This document shows, in pieces, positions 7,000 to 14,426 of a DNA stretch of 33,682 bases. The position numbers and the translations under genes are program-made. The notes beneath the pieces were generated by a model that saw only the letters and a list, made by a program, of their open reading frames with translations, did not search any database and was not told the origin of the DNA. The DNA is from Arthrobacter terricola (GTDB lineage: Bacteria > Actinomycetota > Actinomycetes > Actinomycetales > Micrococcaceae): contig NZ_SMRU01000042.1 in NCBI RefSeq assembly GCF_004354015.1, positions 1 to 33,682 on the forward strand, written 5' to 3'. Numbering within the stretch: position 1 is the stretch's first letter; every line of letters starts with the position of its first letter.

Positions 7000-8090
7000 T
7001 GGCCGGCCTTCCGCCAAAAGAGGCTGCGTCCGACGAAGCTGCGACCGGTGACGTCCTGTTCGAGAGACGCGGCAACCTCGGCGTCGTGACCCTGAACCGG
7101 CCCCGCGCCGTCAACGCGCTCAACACGGGAATGGTGCTCGCCATGCTGGAGCGACTTACCGCGTGGGCGGATGACGACGGCGTGCAAACGGTCCTGGTCC
7201 ACGGCGCCGGGGAGCGCGGATTGTGCGCAGGCGGGGACATCGTGGCGATCTACGAGGACATGTTGCGCCACGGCGGCCAGACCTCGGAATTCTGGGCCGC
7301 GGAGTACCGCCTGAACTCGCTCATCGCCCGTTATCCGAAGCCCTACGTGGCCTTCATGGACGGTCTGGTCCTCGGCGGCGGGGTCGGGATTTCCGCTCAC
7401 GGCTCCTTTCGCGTGGTCACCGAGCGTACCCGGACCGGCATGCCGGAAACGACGATCGGTTTCGTGCCCGACGTCGGCGGGACGCTCCTGCTGTCACGCT
7501 CGCCGGGGGAGACAGGAACCCACGCGGCGCTCACGGGTGCGCACTTGACCGGCGCCGACGCGCTGTTCCTCGGGCTCGCGGACCACTTCGTGCCGTCCGC
7601 TAGCCTCCCGGCGCTCGCGGAAGCGCTGGAAAGCTCGACGGCGGAAGTCGCCGTCGGGCGCTTTGCACAAGAGCCGCCGGCCTCGCCACTGGCCGCCCAG
7701 CAGGACTGGATCGATGCCGCCTACGCGACGGACGATGCCGAGGAGATCGTCGCGAGGCTGCGCGCCGGCGACGAAGAAGCCAGCGCGGTCGCAAACACGA
7801 TCGAATCCAAATCGCCCACCGCGGTGAAGGTCACGCTGGAATCGCTGCGGCGTGTGCGAGGACTGACCCTTGACGAGGCCTTGGAACAGGAATACCGCGT
7901 GGGCATGCGATGCCTGACGGGAGCCGATTTCCGGGAGGGAATCCGTGCCCAAGTGGTGGACAAGGACCGCAACCCGCAGTGGAAGCCGCCTTCCCTCGCG
8001 GAAGTGACACCCGCCGACGTCGAACGCTTTTTTGAGCCGCTCGGCGACCGTGAACTCAAACTTCACTCAAAGGAGTCCGACCATGTCTGA
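6999..8090 (+). CDS. 3-hydroxyisobutyryl-CoA hydrolase (crotonase fold)
   Basis: 363 residues, longer than an ordinary enoyl-CoA hydratase (about 260) and matching the hydrolase branch. It releases CoA from 3-hydroxyisobutyryl-CoA, giving free 3-hydroxyisobutyrate for MmsB. Crotonase signatures: LNRPRAVNALN near the N-terminus, the oxyanion region RGLCAGGDIVAIYED (about 72-86), VLGGGVGISAHG, and the catalytic Glu150 in GMPETTIGFVPDVGG, a block typical of HIBCH enzymes. The extended C-terminal part (from about 260) with EYRVGMRC and FREGIRAQVVDKD also fits. ATG at 6999 shares its A with the mmsA stop. The 3' end overlaps mmsB by 8 nt. The neighbours make the valine-pathway role very likely. 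Confidence 0.88.
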   Translation: MAGLPPKEAASDEAATGDVLFERRGNLGVVTLNRPRAVNALNTGMVLAMLERLTAWADDDGVQTVLVHGAGERGLCAGGDIVAIYEDMLRHGGQTSEFWAAEYRLNSLIARYPKPYVAFMDGLVLGGGVGISAHGSFRVVTERTRTGMPETTIGFVPDVGGTLLLSRSPGETGTHAALTGAHLTGADALFLGLADHFVPSASLPALAEALESSTAEVAVGRFAQEPPASPLAAQQDWIDAAYATDDAEEIVARLRAGDEEASAVANTIESKSPTAVKVTLESLRRVRGLTLDEALEQEYRVGMRCLTGADFREGIRAQVVDKDRNPQWKPPSLAEVTPADVERFFEPLGDRELKLHSKESDHV

Positions 8091-9006
8091 AAACGCAGCT
8101 TCCGGGACTATCGCTTTCCTCGGGGTCGGCCACATGGGTGGCCCGATGGCCGTGAACCTCGTCAAAGCCGGTCACCAGGTGCTCGCGTACGACCCCGTGC
8201 CGGCAGCGCTTGAGGCAGCCCGCGGACAAGGCGTTCCCACCGTGGAGAGCGCGGAAGAAGCCGTGGCGGGAGCTTCGGTGGTCCTGACCATGCTCCCCAG
8301 CGGGAAGCACGTCCTCGATGCCTATCGCGGCGTGGACGGGGCGCCGGGGTTACTGTCTGTGGCCGGGCCTGACACGCTGTTCCTGGACTGCTCGACCATC
8401 AACGTGGACGAAGCCCGCGAAGCCGCGGCCATTGCGCTTGAAGCCGGGCATCGCTCAGTGGACGCGCCTGTTTCCGGGGGCGTCGTGGGCGCCGAAGCAG
8501 GAACACTGACGTTCATGGTGGGCGCCTTGCCGGAAGACTTCGAAACGGTGAAACCGATCCTGGAACTCATGGGTAGGCGGATTGTGCACTGCGGCGACCA
8601 CGGCGCGGGACAAGCGGCGAAGGTCTGCAACAACATGATCCTTGGTGTGTCCATGATTGCCGTCAGCGAGGCCTTCGTGCTGGGCGAGAAGCTTGGGCTG
8701 ACGCACCAAGCCTTGTTCGACGTCGCTTCCAACGCTTCCGGGCAATGCTGGGCCTTGACCACCAATTGCCCCGTCCCCGGTCCAGTCCCCGGGAGCCCGG
8801 CCAACCGCGACTACCAACCGGGATTTGCCGGTGCCCTCATGGCGAAGGACCTTCGGCTTGCTGTCAACGCCCTCGAGAGCACCGGCGTCGACGGGCAAAT
8901 GGGGCACCTTGCCTCGAAGATCTACGACGCGTTCGCGGCCGAAGGCGGAGCGGCACGTGACTTCTCCGGCATCATTACGGAGATCCGGGACAGGTCCGCC
9001 ACGTAG
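8083..9006 (+). CDS. mmsB: 3-hydroxyisobutyrate dehydrogenase
   Basis: 307 residues. It oxidises 3-hydroxyisobutyrate to methylmalonate semialdehyde with NAD+, feeding MmsA. The N-terminal Rossmann motif FLGVGHMGGPMAVNLVKAGH is the 3-HIBADH signature. DCSTINVDEA and APVSGGVVGAEAGTLTFMVG form the substrate pocket, and Lys180 in GAGQAAKVCNNM is the catalytic lysine of the beta-hydroxyacid dehydrogenase family. GFAGALMAKDLRLA near the C-terminus completes the family pattern. ATG at 8083 is preceded by AAAGGAG (8069-8075) at 7 nt, which outweighs the longer frame from 8032. It overlaps the hydrolase gene by 8 nt and is followed by a 52-nt gap to the hydratase. Confidence 0.93.
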   Translation: MSENAASGTIAFLGVGHMGGPMAVNLVKAGHQVLAYDPVPAALEAARGQGVPTVESAEEAVAGASVVLTMLPSGKHVLDAYRGVDGAPGLLSVAGPDTLFLDCSTINVDEAREAAAIALEAGHRSVDAPVSGGVVGAEAGTLTFMVGALPEDFETVKPILELMGRRIVHCGDHGAGQAAKVCNNMILGVSMIAVSEAFVLGEKLGLTHQALFDVASNASGQCWALTTNCPVPGPVPGSPANRDYQPGFAGALMAKDLRLAVNALESTGVDGQMGHLASKIYDAFAAEGGAARDFSGIITEIRDRSAT

Positions 9007-9058
9007 CGTTGGTCTCGAGGCCATCAACAATCTACGGCACGAACAAAAGGGGTACGGC

Positions 9059-9838
9059 TTGGCGCAGCAATACGAAAACATCCTGGTGGAACTACGGGGC
9101 AGGGTTGGTTTGGTGACCCTCAACCGGCCAAAAGCGCTCAACGCATTGAACAAGGCCACCATGGATGAGCTCGTGGCGGCGGTGACCGGCATGGATGCCG
9201 ACCCTGAGGTTGGGGCCGTAGTGATTGCCGGCTCGGAGAAAGCCTTCGCGGCAGGGGCGGACATCAAGGAAATGGCTTCCAAGGGATACATGGAGATGTA
9301 TGCCGCCGACTGGTTCCGGGGCTGGGAAAACCTGACCCGCCTCCGTATCCCGGTGATCGCGGCCGTCTCCGGTTTCGCTTTGGGCGGTGGCTGCGAACTG
9401 GCCATGATGTGCGATTTCATCATTGCCGGGGACAATGCCAAGTTCGGCCAGCCCGAGATCAACCTGGGGGTCATTCCGGGCATGGGGGGCTCGCAGCGGC
9501 TGGCCCGGGCCGTGGGCAAGGCCAAAGCGATGGACATGATCCTCACCGGGAGGTTTATGGATGTCGATGAAGCCGAACGCGCAGGGCTGGTGTCCCGCGT
9601 CGTTCCGGCTGCGGACGTGGTGGAAGAAGCACTCAAAGCTGCCGAGCTCATCGCTTCCAAGTCCAAGCCAGCGGCCATGTTGGCCAAGGAAGCCGTCAAC
9701 GCGGCGTTCGAAACCGGTTTGTCCCAAGGGGTCCTGTTTGAGCGGCGGATTTTCCACTCACTCTTCGCCACGGAAGACCAGAAGGAAGGCATGGTGGCCT
9801 TCACCGAGAAGCGGGAAGCGGAGTTCAAGCACCGCTAA
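9059..9838 (+). CDS. Enoyl-CoA hydratase (likely methacrylyl-CoA hydration)
   Basis: 259 residues, standard crotonase length. It adds water across the double bond of 2-enoyl-CoA thioesters. Both catalytic glutamates are present 20 residues apart: Glu113 in GGGCELAMMCD and Glu133 in GQPEINLGVIPGMGG; the oxyanion loop is FAAGADIKEMA. It resembles mycobacterial EchA8-type hydratases, which have broad short-chain specificity. In this operon it would most naturally convert methacrylyl-CoA to 3-hydroxyisobutyryl-CoA, one step ahead of the hydrolase. The start is TTG at 9059 (MAQQYENILVEL), with AAAAGGGG just upstream and no in-frame ATG at the right place. The gene ends 3 nt before a strong 66-bp palindrome. 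Confidence 0.88.
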   Translation: MAQQYENILVELRGRVGLVTLNRPKALNALNKATMDELVAAVTGMDADPEVGAVVIAGSEKAFAAGADIKEMASKGYMEMYAADWFRGWENLTRLRIPVIAAVSGFALGGGCELAMMCDFIIAGDNAKFGQPEINLGVIPGMGGSQRLARAVGKAKAMDMILTGRFMDVDEAERAGLVSRVVPAADVVEEALKAAELIASKSKPAAMLAKEAVNAAFETGLSQGVLFERRIFHSLFATEDQKEGMVAFTEKREAEFKHR

Positions 9839-9841
9839 TCT

Positions 9842-9907
9842 TGCATCCATTGCTGCGTAGGTGTCGTTTTGAGGGTGGAAAACGACACGTACGCAGCAAC
9901 GGATGCA
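9842..9907. terminator. 66-bp palindrome between convergent operons (probable bidirectional terminator)
   Basis: 29-nt arms (9842-9870, 9879-9907) with only two mismatches surround the 8-nt loop GAGGGTGG. The inner stem end is GTGTCGTTTT with AAAACGACAC. It fills almost the whole space between the hydratase stop (9838) and the marR stop (9913). Its geometry is that of the 64-bp repeats, but its sequence is unrelated and no second copy is seen in this window. Confidence 0.75.
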
Positions 9908-9912
9908 GAGGA

Positions 9913-10419
9913 TCAGTCCGTGAAGTCGCCGGCGGCTTTGCGGAAGTCGCCCAGGACACGGATGAGGTGTTCGACGTCTTCGTTCCCGAAGCCGGACTGG
10001 CCGAACACCTCATTGTTGAGGGCCGTCGTCGCGCGCTTTGCGAGGGTGCGGCCCTCGGACGTGAGCTCGATCAGGGTGGTTCGCCCGTCCGTTGGGTGCG
10101 GGGAGCGGACCACGAGGGCGGCTTTTTCGAGGCGGTCGACGGCGTTGGTCACGGACGTCGGGTGTACCTGGAGCAGCGCGCTGGCCTTGTTCATTGGCAG
10201 CGCGCCGCTCCGGGCGAAGCTCAGCAAGGCCAGGAGTTCGTAGCGCGCAAACGTGAGGCCGAACGGCTTCAGCACGCCTTCGATGCGGGCAAGCAGGATC
10301 TGCTGGGTGCGCATGATCGCAGTGATGGCCGCCATGGGCGCGGCGACTTCGCCCCAGCCGTGGCGTTCCCAGTTCCGCTGGGCGTCGGCGATGGGGTCTC
10401 GGGGGAGCGGACTGCCCAC
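9913..10419 (-). CDS. MarR-family transcriptional regulator
   Basis: 168 residues from the preferred start. Winged helix-turn-helix of the MarR type: FARYELLALLSFARSGALPM, the recognition region ASALLQVHPTSVTNAVDRLE and the wing VVRSPHPTDGRTTLIELT, with helices on both sides for dimerisation. It probably binds a phenolic or acyl-CoA-type ligand and represses nearby genes. It lies 28 nt behind the acyl-CoA synthetase gene on the same strand, so the two are likely cotranscribed. A longer frame starts at ATG 10434, but AGGAGG lies inside its first codons and points to GTG at 10419 (4 nt spacing) as the true start. Likely targets are the matching motifs at 12274-12290 and 5397-5413; this is inference. 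Confidence 0.85.
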   Translation of the reverse strand: MGSPLPRDPIADAQRNWERHGWGEVAAPMAAITAIMRTQQILLARIEGVLKPFGLTFARYELLALLSFARSGALPMNKASALLQVHPTSVTNAVDRLEKAALVVRSPHPTDGRTTLIELTSEGRTLAKRATTALNNEVFGQSGFGNEDVEHLIRVLGDFRKAAGDFTD

Positions 10420-10447
10420 GGTACCTCCTGACATTGTGGTTGGCTGC

Positions 10448-12184
10448 CTATTCTCTCAGGCTCGGGAAGTCGGATTCGGAGTATTCGACGCCGGTGCCTT
10501 CCGGATTCAGGCCGCTGCCGTGCCGCAGTTCCTCGCTCGCGCGGAGTTCGACGCGGCGGATCTTGCCGGAAATGGTCTTGGGCAGCTCGGCGAATTCGAG
10601 CCGGCGGATGCGCTTGAACGGCACAAGATTGTTCCGGCAATAACGCAATATGTCCTCCGCGAGCTCCGGCGAGGGGACATGTCCACTCGCGAGCACGACG
10701 AATGCCTTGGGTACCGAGAGCTTCACGGGATCCGGAGAAGGCACGACGGCGGCCTCCGCCACCGCAGGGTGTTCGATCAGGACGCTTTCGAGCTCGAAGG
10801 GGGACAAACGGTAGTCGGAGGACTTGAAGACATCGTCGCCGCGGCCCACATAGGTAATGACCCCGTTCTCGTCCCTGCTGGCCATGTCGCCAGTGTGGTA
10901 GTAGCCGTCCCGGAACGCGTCAGCCGTCTTCGCGGCATCGCCGTAGTAGGCCTTCATGAGCCCCACGGGCCGGCGGTCCAAGCGCAAGCACAGCTCGCCG
11001 TCGTCGGTTTCCTCCCCGGTGGCGGGGTCCACGAGCACCACGTCGTAACCCGGAAGCGGCCGACCCATGGAGCCCGTCTTGACCTGCTGGCCCGGAGTGT
11101 TGGCAACCTGGACCGTCGTCTCGGTCTGGCCGAAACCGTCGCGGATGGTCTGGCCCCACGCCCGCTCCACTTGCCCGATGACCTCGGCATTGAGCGGTTC
11201 GCCCGCCGAGACAACCTTGGTGGGCGGGGTCTTGAGCAGCGTGAGGTCCGCTTGGATGAGCATGCGCCACACTGTGGGCGGTGCGCAGAAACTCGTGACC
11301 CCTTCGCGGTCCATCTGCTCCATGAGGGCTTTGGCGTCGAAGCGATCGTAGTTGTAGACGAATACGCACGCTTCAGCGATCCACGGCGCGAAGACATTGG
11401 ACCAGGCATGCTTGGCCCAGCCAGGGGAGGCCACATTGAGGTGGACGTCGCCCGGTTCCAGGCCGATCCAGTACATCGTGGACAGGTGCCCCACGGGGTA
11501 GGAGGTGTGCGTGTGTTCCACGAGTTTCGCCCTCGACGTGGTGCCCGAGGTGAAGTAGAGGAGCATCGTCTCGTCGCCAAGCGTGGGAGCGTCGGGGACG
11601 AACCCGGTTTCCGCGGTGCCCGATTCGGCGTAGTCGAGTGCGCTGTCGGCAGCGTCTGTGCCGGCGGCCAGGGCGGCGTCGCCGACTTCGATCAGGGTGT
11701 AGTCGCCCGGCACATCTGCGAACTTGCCGATGTTCGCACTTCCGACGGCGGCCCAGCGGGCTCCGCCGCGTTCCACGCGATCAGTAATGTCCCGCGGTCC
11801 CATGAGCGTAGTCGTGGGAATCAGGACTAGGCCCAGCTTGATCCCGGCGAGCATGATTTCCCAAAGCTCCACCTGGTTGCCGAGCATGATGATCATGCGG
11901 TCGCCCCGCTGGACGCCCTTGCTGCGGAGCCAGTTGGCCACTTGCGACGAACGGTCCGAAAGGTCCTTGAAGCTGCGGCGCGTCGAGCTGCCGTCCTGCT
12001 CGACGATCACGAGCGCGGGGTTGTTGGCCTTGGAGGGGTCGGCCGCGATTTGGTCGAACCAGTCGATGGCGAAGTTAAATTCGCTGAATCGGGGCCACTG
12101 GAACTCCTTGTGCGCGGTGGAATAGCGGGTGCGCAGTTCAAGGAGCCGGTCGCGGGCTGCACGGAAGTCGTCGGTGACTGTCAT
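10448..12184 (-). CDS. AMP-binding acyl-CoA synthetase
   Basis: 578 residues of the adenylate-forming superfamily. It activates a carboxylic acid with ATP to an acyl-AMP and transfers the acyl group to CoA. Motifs: phosphate-binding loop YFTSGTTSRAKLVEHTH, DGFGQTETT (A5), YHTGDMASRDENGVITYVGR (A7-A8) and catalytic Lys in PKTISGKIRRVELR near the C-terminus. The sequence style matches the acetyl/medium-chain synthetase group rather than long-chain FadD. ATG at 12184 follows GAAAGG; the frame extends upstream to 12223 without a better site. It is first in an operon with marR and shares its promoter motif with the valine operon, so a short branched or unsaturated acid is a reasonable substrate guess. 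Confidence 0.88.
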   Translation of the reverse strand: MTVTDDFRAARDRLLELRTRYSTAHKEFQWPRFSEFNFAIDWFDQIAADPSKANNPALVIVEQDGSSTRRSFKDLSDRSSQVANWLRSKGVQRGDRMIIMLGNQVELWEIMLAGIKLGLVLIPTTTLMGPRDITDRVERGGARWAAVGSANIGKFADVPGDYTLIEVGDAALAAGTDAADSALDYAESGTAETGFVPDAPTLGDETMLLYFTSGTTSRAKLVEHTHTSYPVGHLSTMYWIGLEPGDVHLNVASPGWAKHAWSNVFAPWIAEACVFVYNYDRFDAKALMEQMDREGVTSFCAPPTVWRMLIQADLTLLKTPPTKVVSAGEPLNAEVIGQVERAWGQTIRDGFGQTETTVQVANTPGQQVKTGSMGRPLPGYDVVLVDPATGEETDDGELCLRLDRRPVGLMKAYYGDAAKTADAFRDGYYHTGDMASRDENGVITYVGRGDDVFKSSDYRLSPFELESVLIEHPAVAEAAVVPSPDPVKLSVPKAFVVLASGHVPSPELAEDILRYCRNNLVPFKRIRRLEFAELPKTISGKIRRVELRASEELRHGSGLNPEGTGVEYSESDFPSLRE

Positions 12185-12273
12185 TGTCTGCCTTTCGCCC
12201 TGCATGGATCGGACCAGCGTCACGGTGATCGGGGCGGACCGGCGAACGCTGCGTTGTGATCCGCCTCACCTGA

Positions 12274-12290
12274 AATATACTAGGACATCC
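12274..12290 (-). promoter_or_regulatory. 17-bp motif/promoter of the acyl-CoA synthetase-marR operon
   Basis: On the reverse strand 12290-12274 reads GGATGTCCTAGTATATT, 15 of 17 bases identical to the mmsA motif. It sits inside CTTGGATGTCCTAG, a 14-bp imperfect palindrome. TATATT could be the -10 box, giving an 80-90 nt leader as for mmsA. An additional perfect inverted repeat, CGAACGCT (12243-12250) and AGCGTTCG (12292-12299), brackets the motif. The rest of the gap to nadE (12185-12356) shows nothing else clear. Confidence 0.55.
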
Positions 12291-12356
12291 AAGCGTTCGG
12301 AAGGGGTGCAGGGCAGCGGCGAGGTGCTGACGCTCGAGGCCCTCTGGAGGCGGGGA

Positions 12357-13178
12357 CTACTTCCACCAGGTGTCGAAAATGGTGACCGGGACGGTGCGCT
12401 TGTGGCGCGTGCGCAGGTATTTGTCCTCGATGGTCGCCGCGGCGCCCTCGGCAACGTCCTTGCCCTCGAGGTAATCGTCGATCTGGTCGTAGGTGATACC
12501 GAGCTCGTCTTCGTCCGTGCGGCCGGGGGAGCCGTCCAGGAGGTCGGCCGTGGGGACCTTTTCCCAGATCCGGTCCGGCGCGCCAAGCTCGGCGAGGAGA
12601 GCGCGGTTCTGCCGCTTGTTGAGGCCGAAGAGCGGGAGGATGTCCGCGCCGCCGTCGCCGAACTTGGTGAAGAAGCCGGTGACGGACTCCGCCCCGTGGT
12701 CGGTTCCGATGACGAGGTAGTTGTACTCGCCGGCTAGCGCGTACTGGGCCAGCATCCGGGACCGTGCCTTGGTGTTGCCCTTGTGGAAGTCTGAAATGCC
12801 GGCGCCGGTGGTCTTCTCGAATTCGTCCTCGAAGCCATCCACTGCCCGGGAGATGTTGAAGGTCCACTCGGTCTTGGCCTGGATGAAGTCGAGGGCCGCC
12901 TGCGCGTCGTCTTCATCGTGCTGGGCGCCGTAGGGGAGCCGGACCGCCACGAAGTTCGCCTCGACGCCCTCGGCTTCGAGCTCCTCGACGGCAAGTTGCG
13001 CGAGCCGCCCGGCCAGGGAGGAATCCAAGCCGCCGGAAATGCCCAGGACGAAGCCCTTGGTCCGCGTTGCCTTGAGGTAGTCCTTCAGGAACGCGACCCG
13101 TTTGCGGATCTCCTCGGCGGGGTCGATCCGGGGCTGGACGCCCATTTCCGCAATGATTTCAGCCTGAAGTGTGCGCAT
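12357..13178 (-). CDS. nadE: Ammonia-dependent NAD+ synthetase
   Basis: 273 residues, the size of the short bacterial form without a glutaminase domain. It converts nicotinate adenine dinucleotide, ATP and ammonia to NAD+. The ATP-pyrophosphatase P-loop SGGLDSS is at residues 48-54; GTDHGAESVTGFFTKFGDG and ELGAPDRIWEKVPTADL are the NaAD- and ATP-binding segments of the family. ATG at 13178 lies 7 nt after a TAGTGT -10-like box on the reverse strand, indicating a leaderless message with its own promoter, even though lacI ends only 42 nt upstream on the same strand. Confidence 0.95.
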   Translation of the reverse strand: MRTLQAEIIAEMGVQPRIDPAEEIRKRVAFLKDYLKATRTKGFVLGISGGLDSSLAGRLAQLAVEELEAEGVEANFVAVRLPYGAQHDEDDAQAALDFIQAKTEWTFNISRAVDGFEDEFEKTTGAGISDFHKGNTKARSRMLAQYALAGEYNYLVIGTDHGAESVTGFFTKFGDGGADILPLFGLNKRQNRALLAELGAPDRIWEKVPTADLLDGSPGRTDEDELGITYDQIDDYLEGKDVAEGAAATIEDKYLRTRHKRTVPVTIFDTWWK

Positions 13179-13185
13179 GTCCCCA

Positions 13186-13191
13186 ACACTA
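13186..13191 (-). promoter_or_regulatory. -10 box of a probable leaderless nadE transcript
   Basis: TAGTGT on the reverse strand is separated from the nadE ATG by 7 nt, placing the expected transcription start at or next to the A of ATG. The same spacing is seen for pyrE, the Tat-type hydrolase and the TrmH-like gene in this window. Confidence 0.5.
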
Positions 13192-13220
13192 ATGAGGAGT
13201 GCTTGGATCCCTCAACTGTG

Positions 13221-14243
13221 TCAGAGCTCCGGGGCGGCTCCCGTGGACCCACGGACGGTGAGGTGGGTGGGCATCACGGCGAGCCTCCGGTTCGTCCCGC
13301 CGTACTGCGGATTCAGCCGCGACAAGAGCATGGAAACGGCTACGCGACCGGCTTGTTCTATGGGGGAGGCCATGGTGGTGAGGGGCGGATTGCAGAAGTC
13401 GGCGCCGAAAATGTCGTCGCAACCAACAATGGACATGTCCTCCGGAACACGGATACCGCGTTCGCGCAGCCTTTGGAGCATGCCGATGGCGAGGAGGTCG
13501 TTGAAGACGAGGCATGCCGTCGCTCCGGTGTGCACAGCGGCGTCGGCGGCGGCCGCGCCCGACGTCGTCTTGGGCGTGAACGGCCCCACGCTGAAGGTGG
13601 TGAGGCTGCGATCCTGGGCCTCGTCCTGGAAGGTCTTCCACCGCTTCGCGTTCGACCAGGAGGTCGTGGGGCCGCCGACGAAGCAAATCCTCGAGTGCCC
13701 CAGCGATACGAGGTGTTCCAGCGCCTGGACAATGGCCGACGGCGTGTCGATCACCACCGTGGGGGCGTTGGCCGACGCCCGGTTGATGGTGACCATGGGC
13801 TGCTGGGTAGCGGCTTCGGCGAGCTGGGCATCCGTCAGGCGGGACGCGGCGAGGATGAAGCCATCGGCCGAACGGCGCATCTTCTGCAAGGCGTCGGCTT
13901 CCATGTCCGCGGATTCCTCGGTGTCCACCAGCAATTGCGTGTAGCCGGCCGCCTTCAGTTGGTGCTGCGCGCCGCGAATGATGTCGAAGTAGAAGGGGTT
14001 GGTGATGTCCGGAACCAGGACGGCGACCGTCTGGGTGCGTCCGGAGCTCAGCCCGCGGGCTTGCGAGCTGGGGATGTAGTTCAACTGCGCCGCGGCTTGT
14101 TCGATGCGCTCGCGCGTCACATGGTTCACCCTCCCCGGATTGCTGAGGGCGCGCGAAACCGTGGATGTTGCCACGCCGGCGAGATCGGCGACGTCGCGGA
14201 TAGTGGGCTGCTTGCCCGGGGACTGGAGCTGGAGTTCTGCCAT
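13221..14243 (-). CDS. LacI-family transcriptional regulator of the adjacent carbohydrate operon
   Basis: 340 residues from ATG at 14243 (MAELQL); ATG at 14261 is an alternative start adding six residues. The N-terminal DNA-binding domain reads TIRDVADLAGVATSTVSRAL with the hinge helix region YIPSSQARGLSSGRTQ. The remainder is a periplasmic-binding-protein-like sensor: TVAVLVPDITNPFYFDIIRG, then CFVGGPTTSW and VGCDDIFGADFCNPPLTT. It should bind a sugar or sugar derivative imported by the divergent operon and release its operator. A canonical LacI-type operator lies in the shared intergenic region at 14323-14338, so it probably controls both the operon and itself. Confidence 0.92.
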   Translation of the reverse strand: MAELQLQSPGKQPTIRDVADLAGVATSTVSRALSNPGRVNHVTRERIEQAAAQLNYIPSSQARGLSSGRTQTVAVLVPDITNPFYFDIIRGAQHQLKAAGYTQLLVDTEESADMEADALQKMRRSADGFILAASRLTDAQLAEAATQQPMVTINRASANAPTVVIDTPSAIVQALEHLVSLGHSRICFVGGPTTSWSNAKRWKTFQDEAQDRSLTTFSVGPFTPKTTSGAAAADAAVHTGATACLVFNDLLAIGMLQRLRERGIRVPEDMSIVGCDDIFGADFCNPPLTTMASPIEQAGRVAVSMLLSRLNPQYGGTNRRLAVMPTHLTVRGSTGAAPEL

Positions 14244-14322
14244 CGTCTGGATGTTCCTCATCTGCCGCAGCCGCTCAACGATGAGTGACTTGTCCCACAA
14301 TTGCAGCATCGATGACAATTTT

Positions 14323-14338
14323 TGGCAATCGCTTGTCA
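14323..14338. promoter_or_regulatory. LacI-type operator
   Basis: TGGCAATCGCTTGTCA is a 16-bp imperfect palindrome centred on CG, with 12 of 16 bases symmetric. It matches the general LacI/GalR pattern TGxxAxxCGxTxxCA. It overlaps the -35 box of the operon promoter, a classical arrangement for repression. A further TGACAA half-site is present at 14313-14318. Confidence 0.75.
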
Positions 14339-14362
14339 TCTTTGTTGCGGCCTGCCTAGACT
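14333..14362 (+). promoter_or_regulatory. Promoter of the carbohydrate operon
   Basis: TTGTCA (14333-14338) and TAGACT (14357-14362) are separated by 18 bp, good -35/-10 boxes. The predicted leader is about 55-60 nt, ending in a GGGAGG ribosome binding site (14415-14420) before ATG 14427. Confidence 0.6.
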
Positions 14363-14426
14363 CGGAGAAATCGCCCGATGTGACGCGCACCACGCTGCTG
14401 TTCCCGGGCATCCAGGGAGGAAAACA

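Noticed and set aside
10253..11830. 525-codon plus-strand frame opposite marR and the acyl-CoA synthetase
   Set aside because: The minus strand carries all adenylate-forming and MarR motifs; the plus-strand product is a codon-bias shadow.
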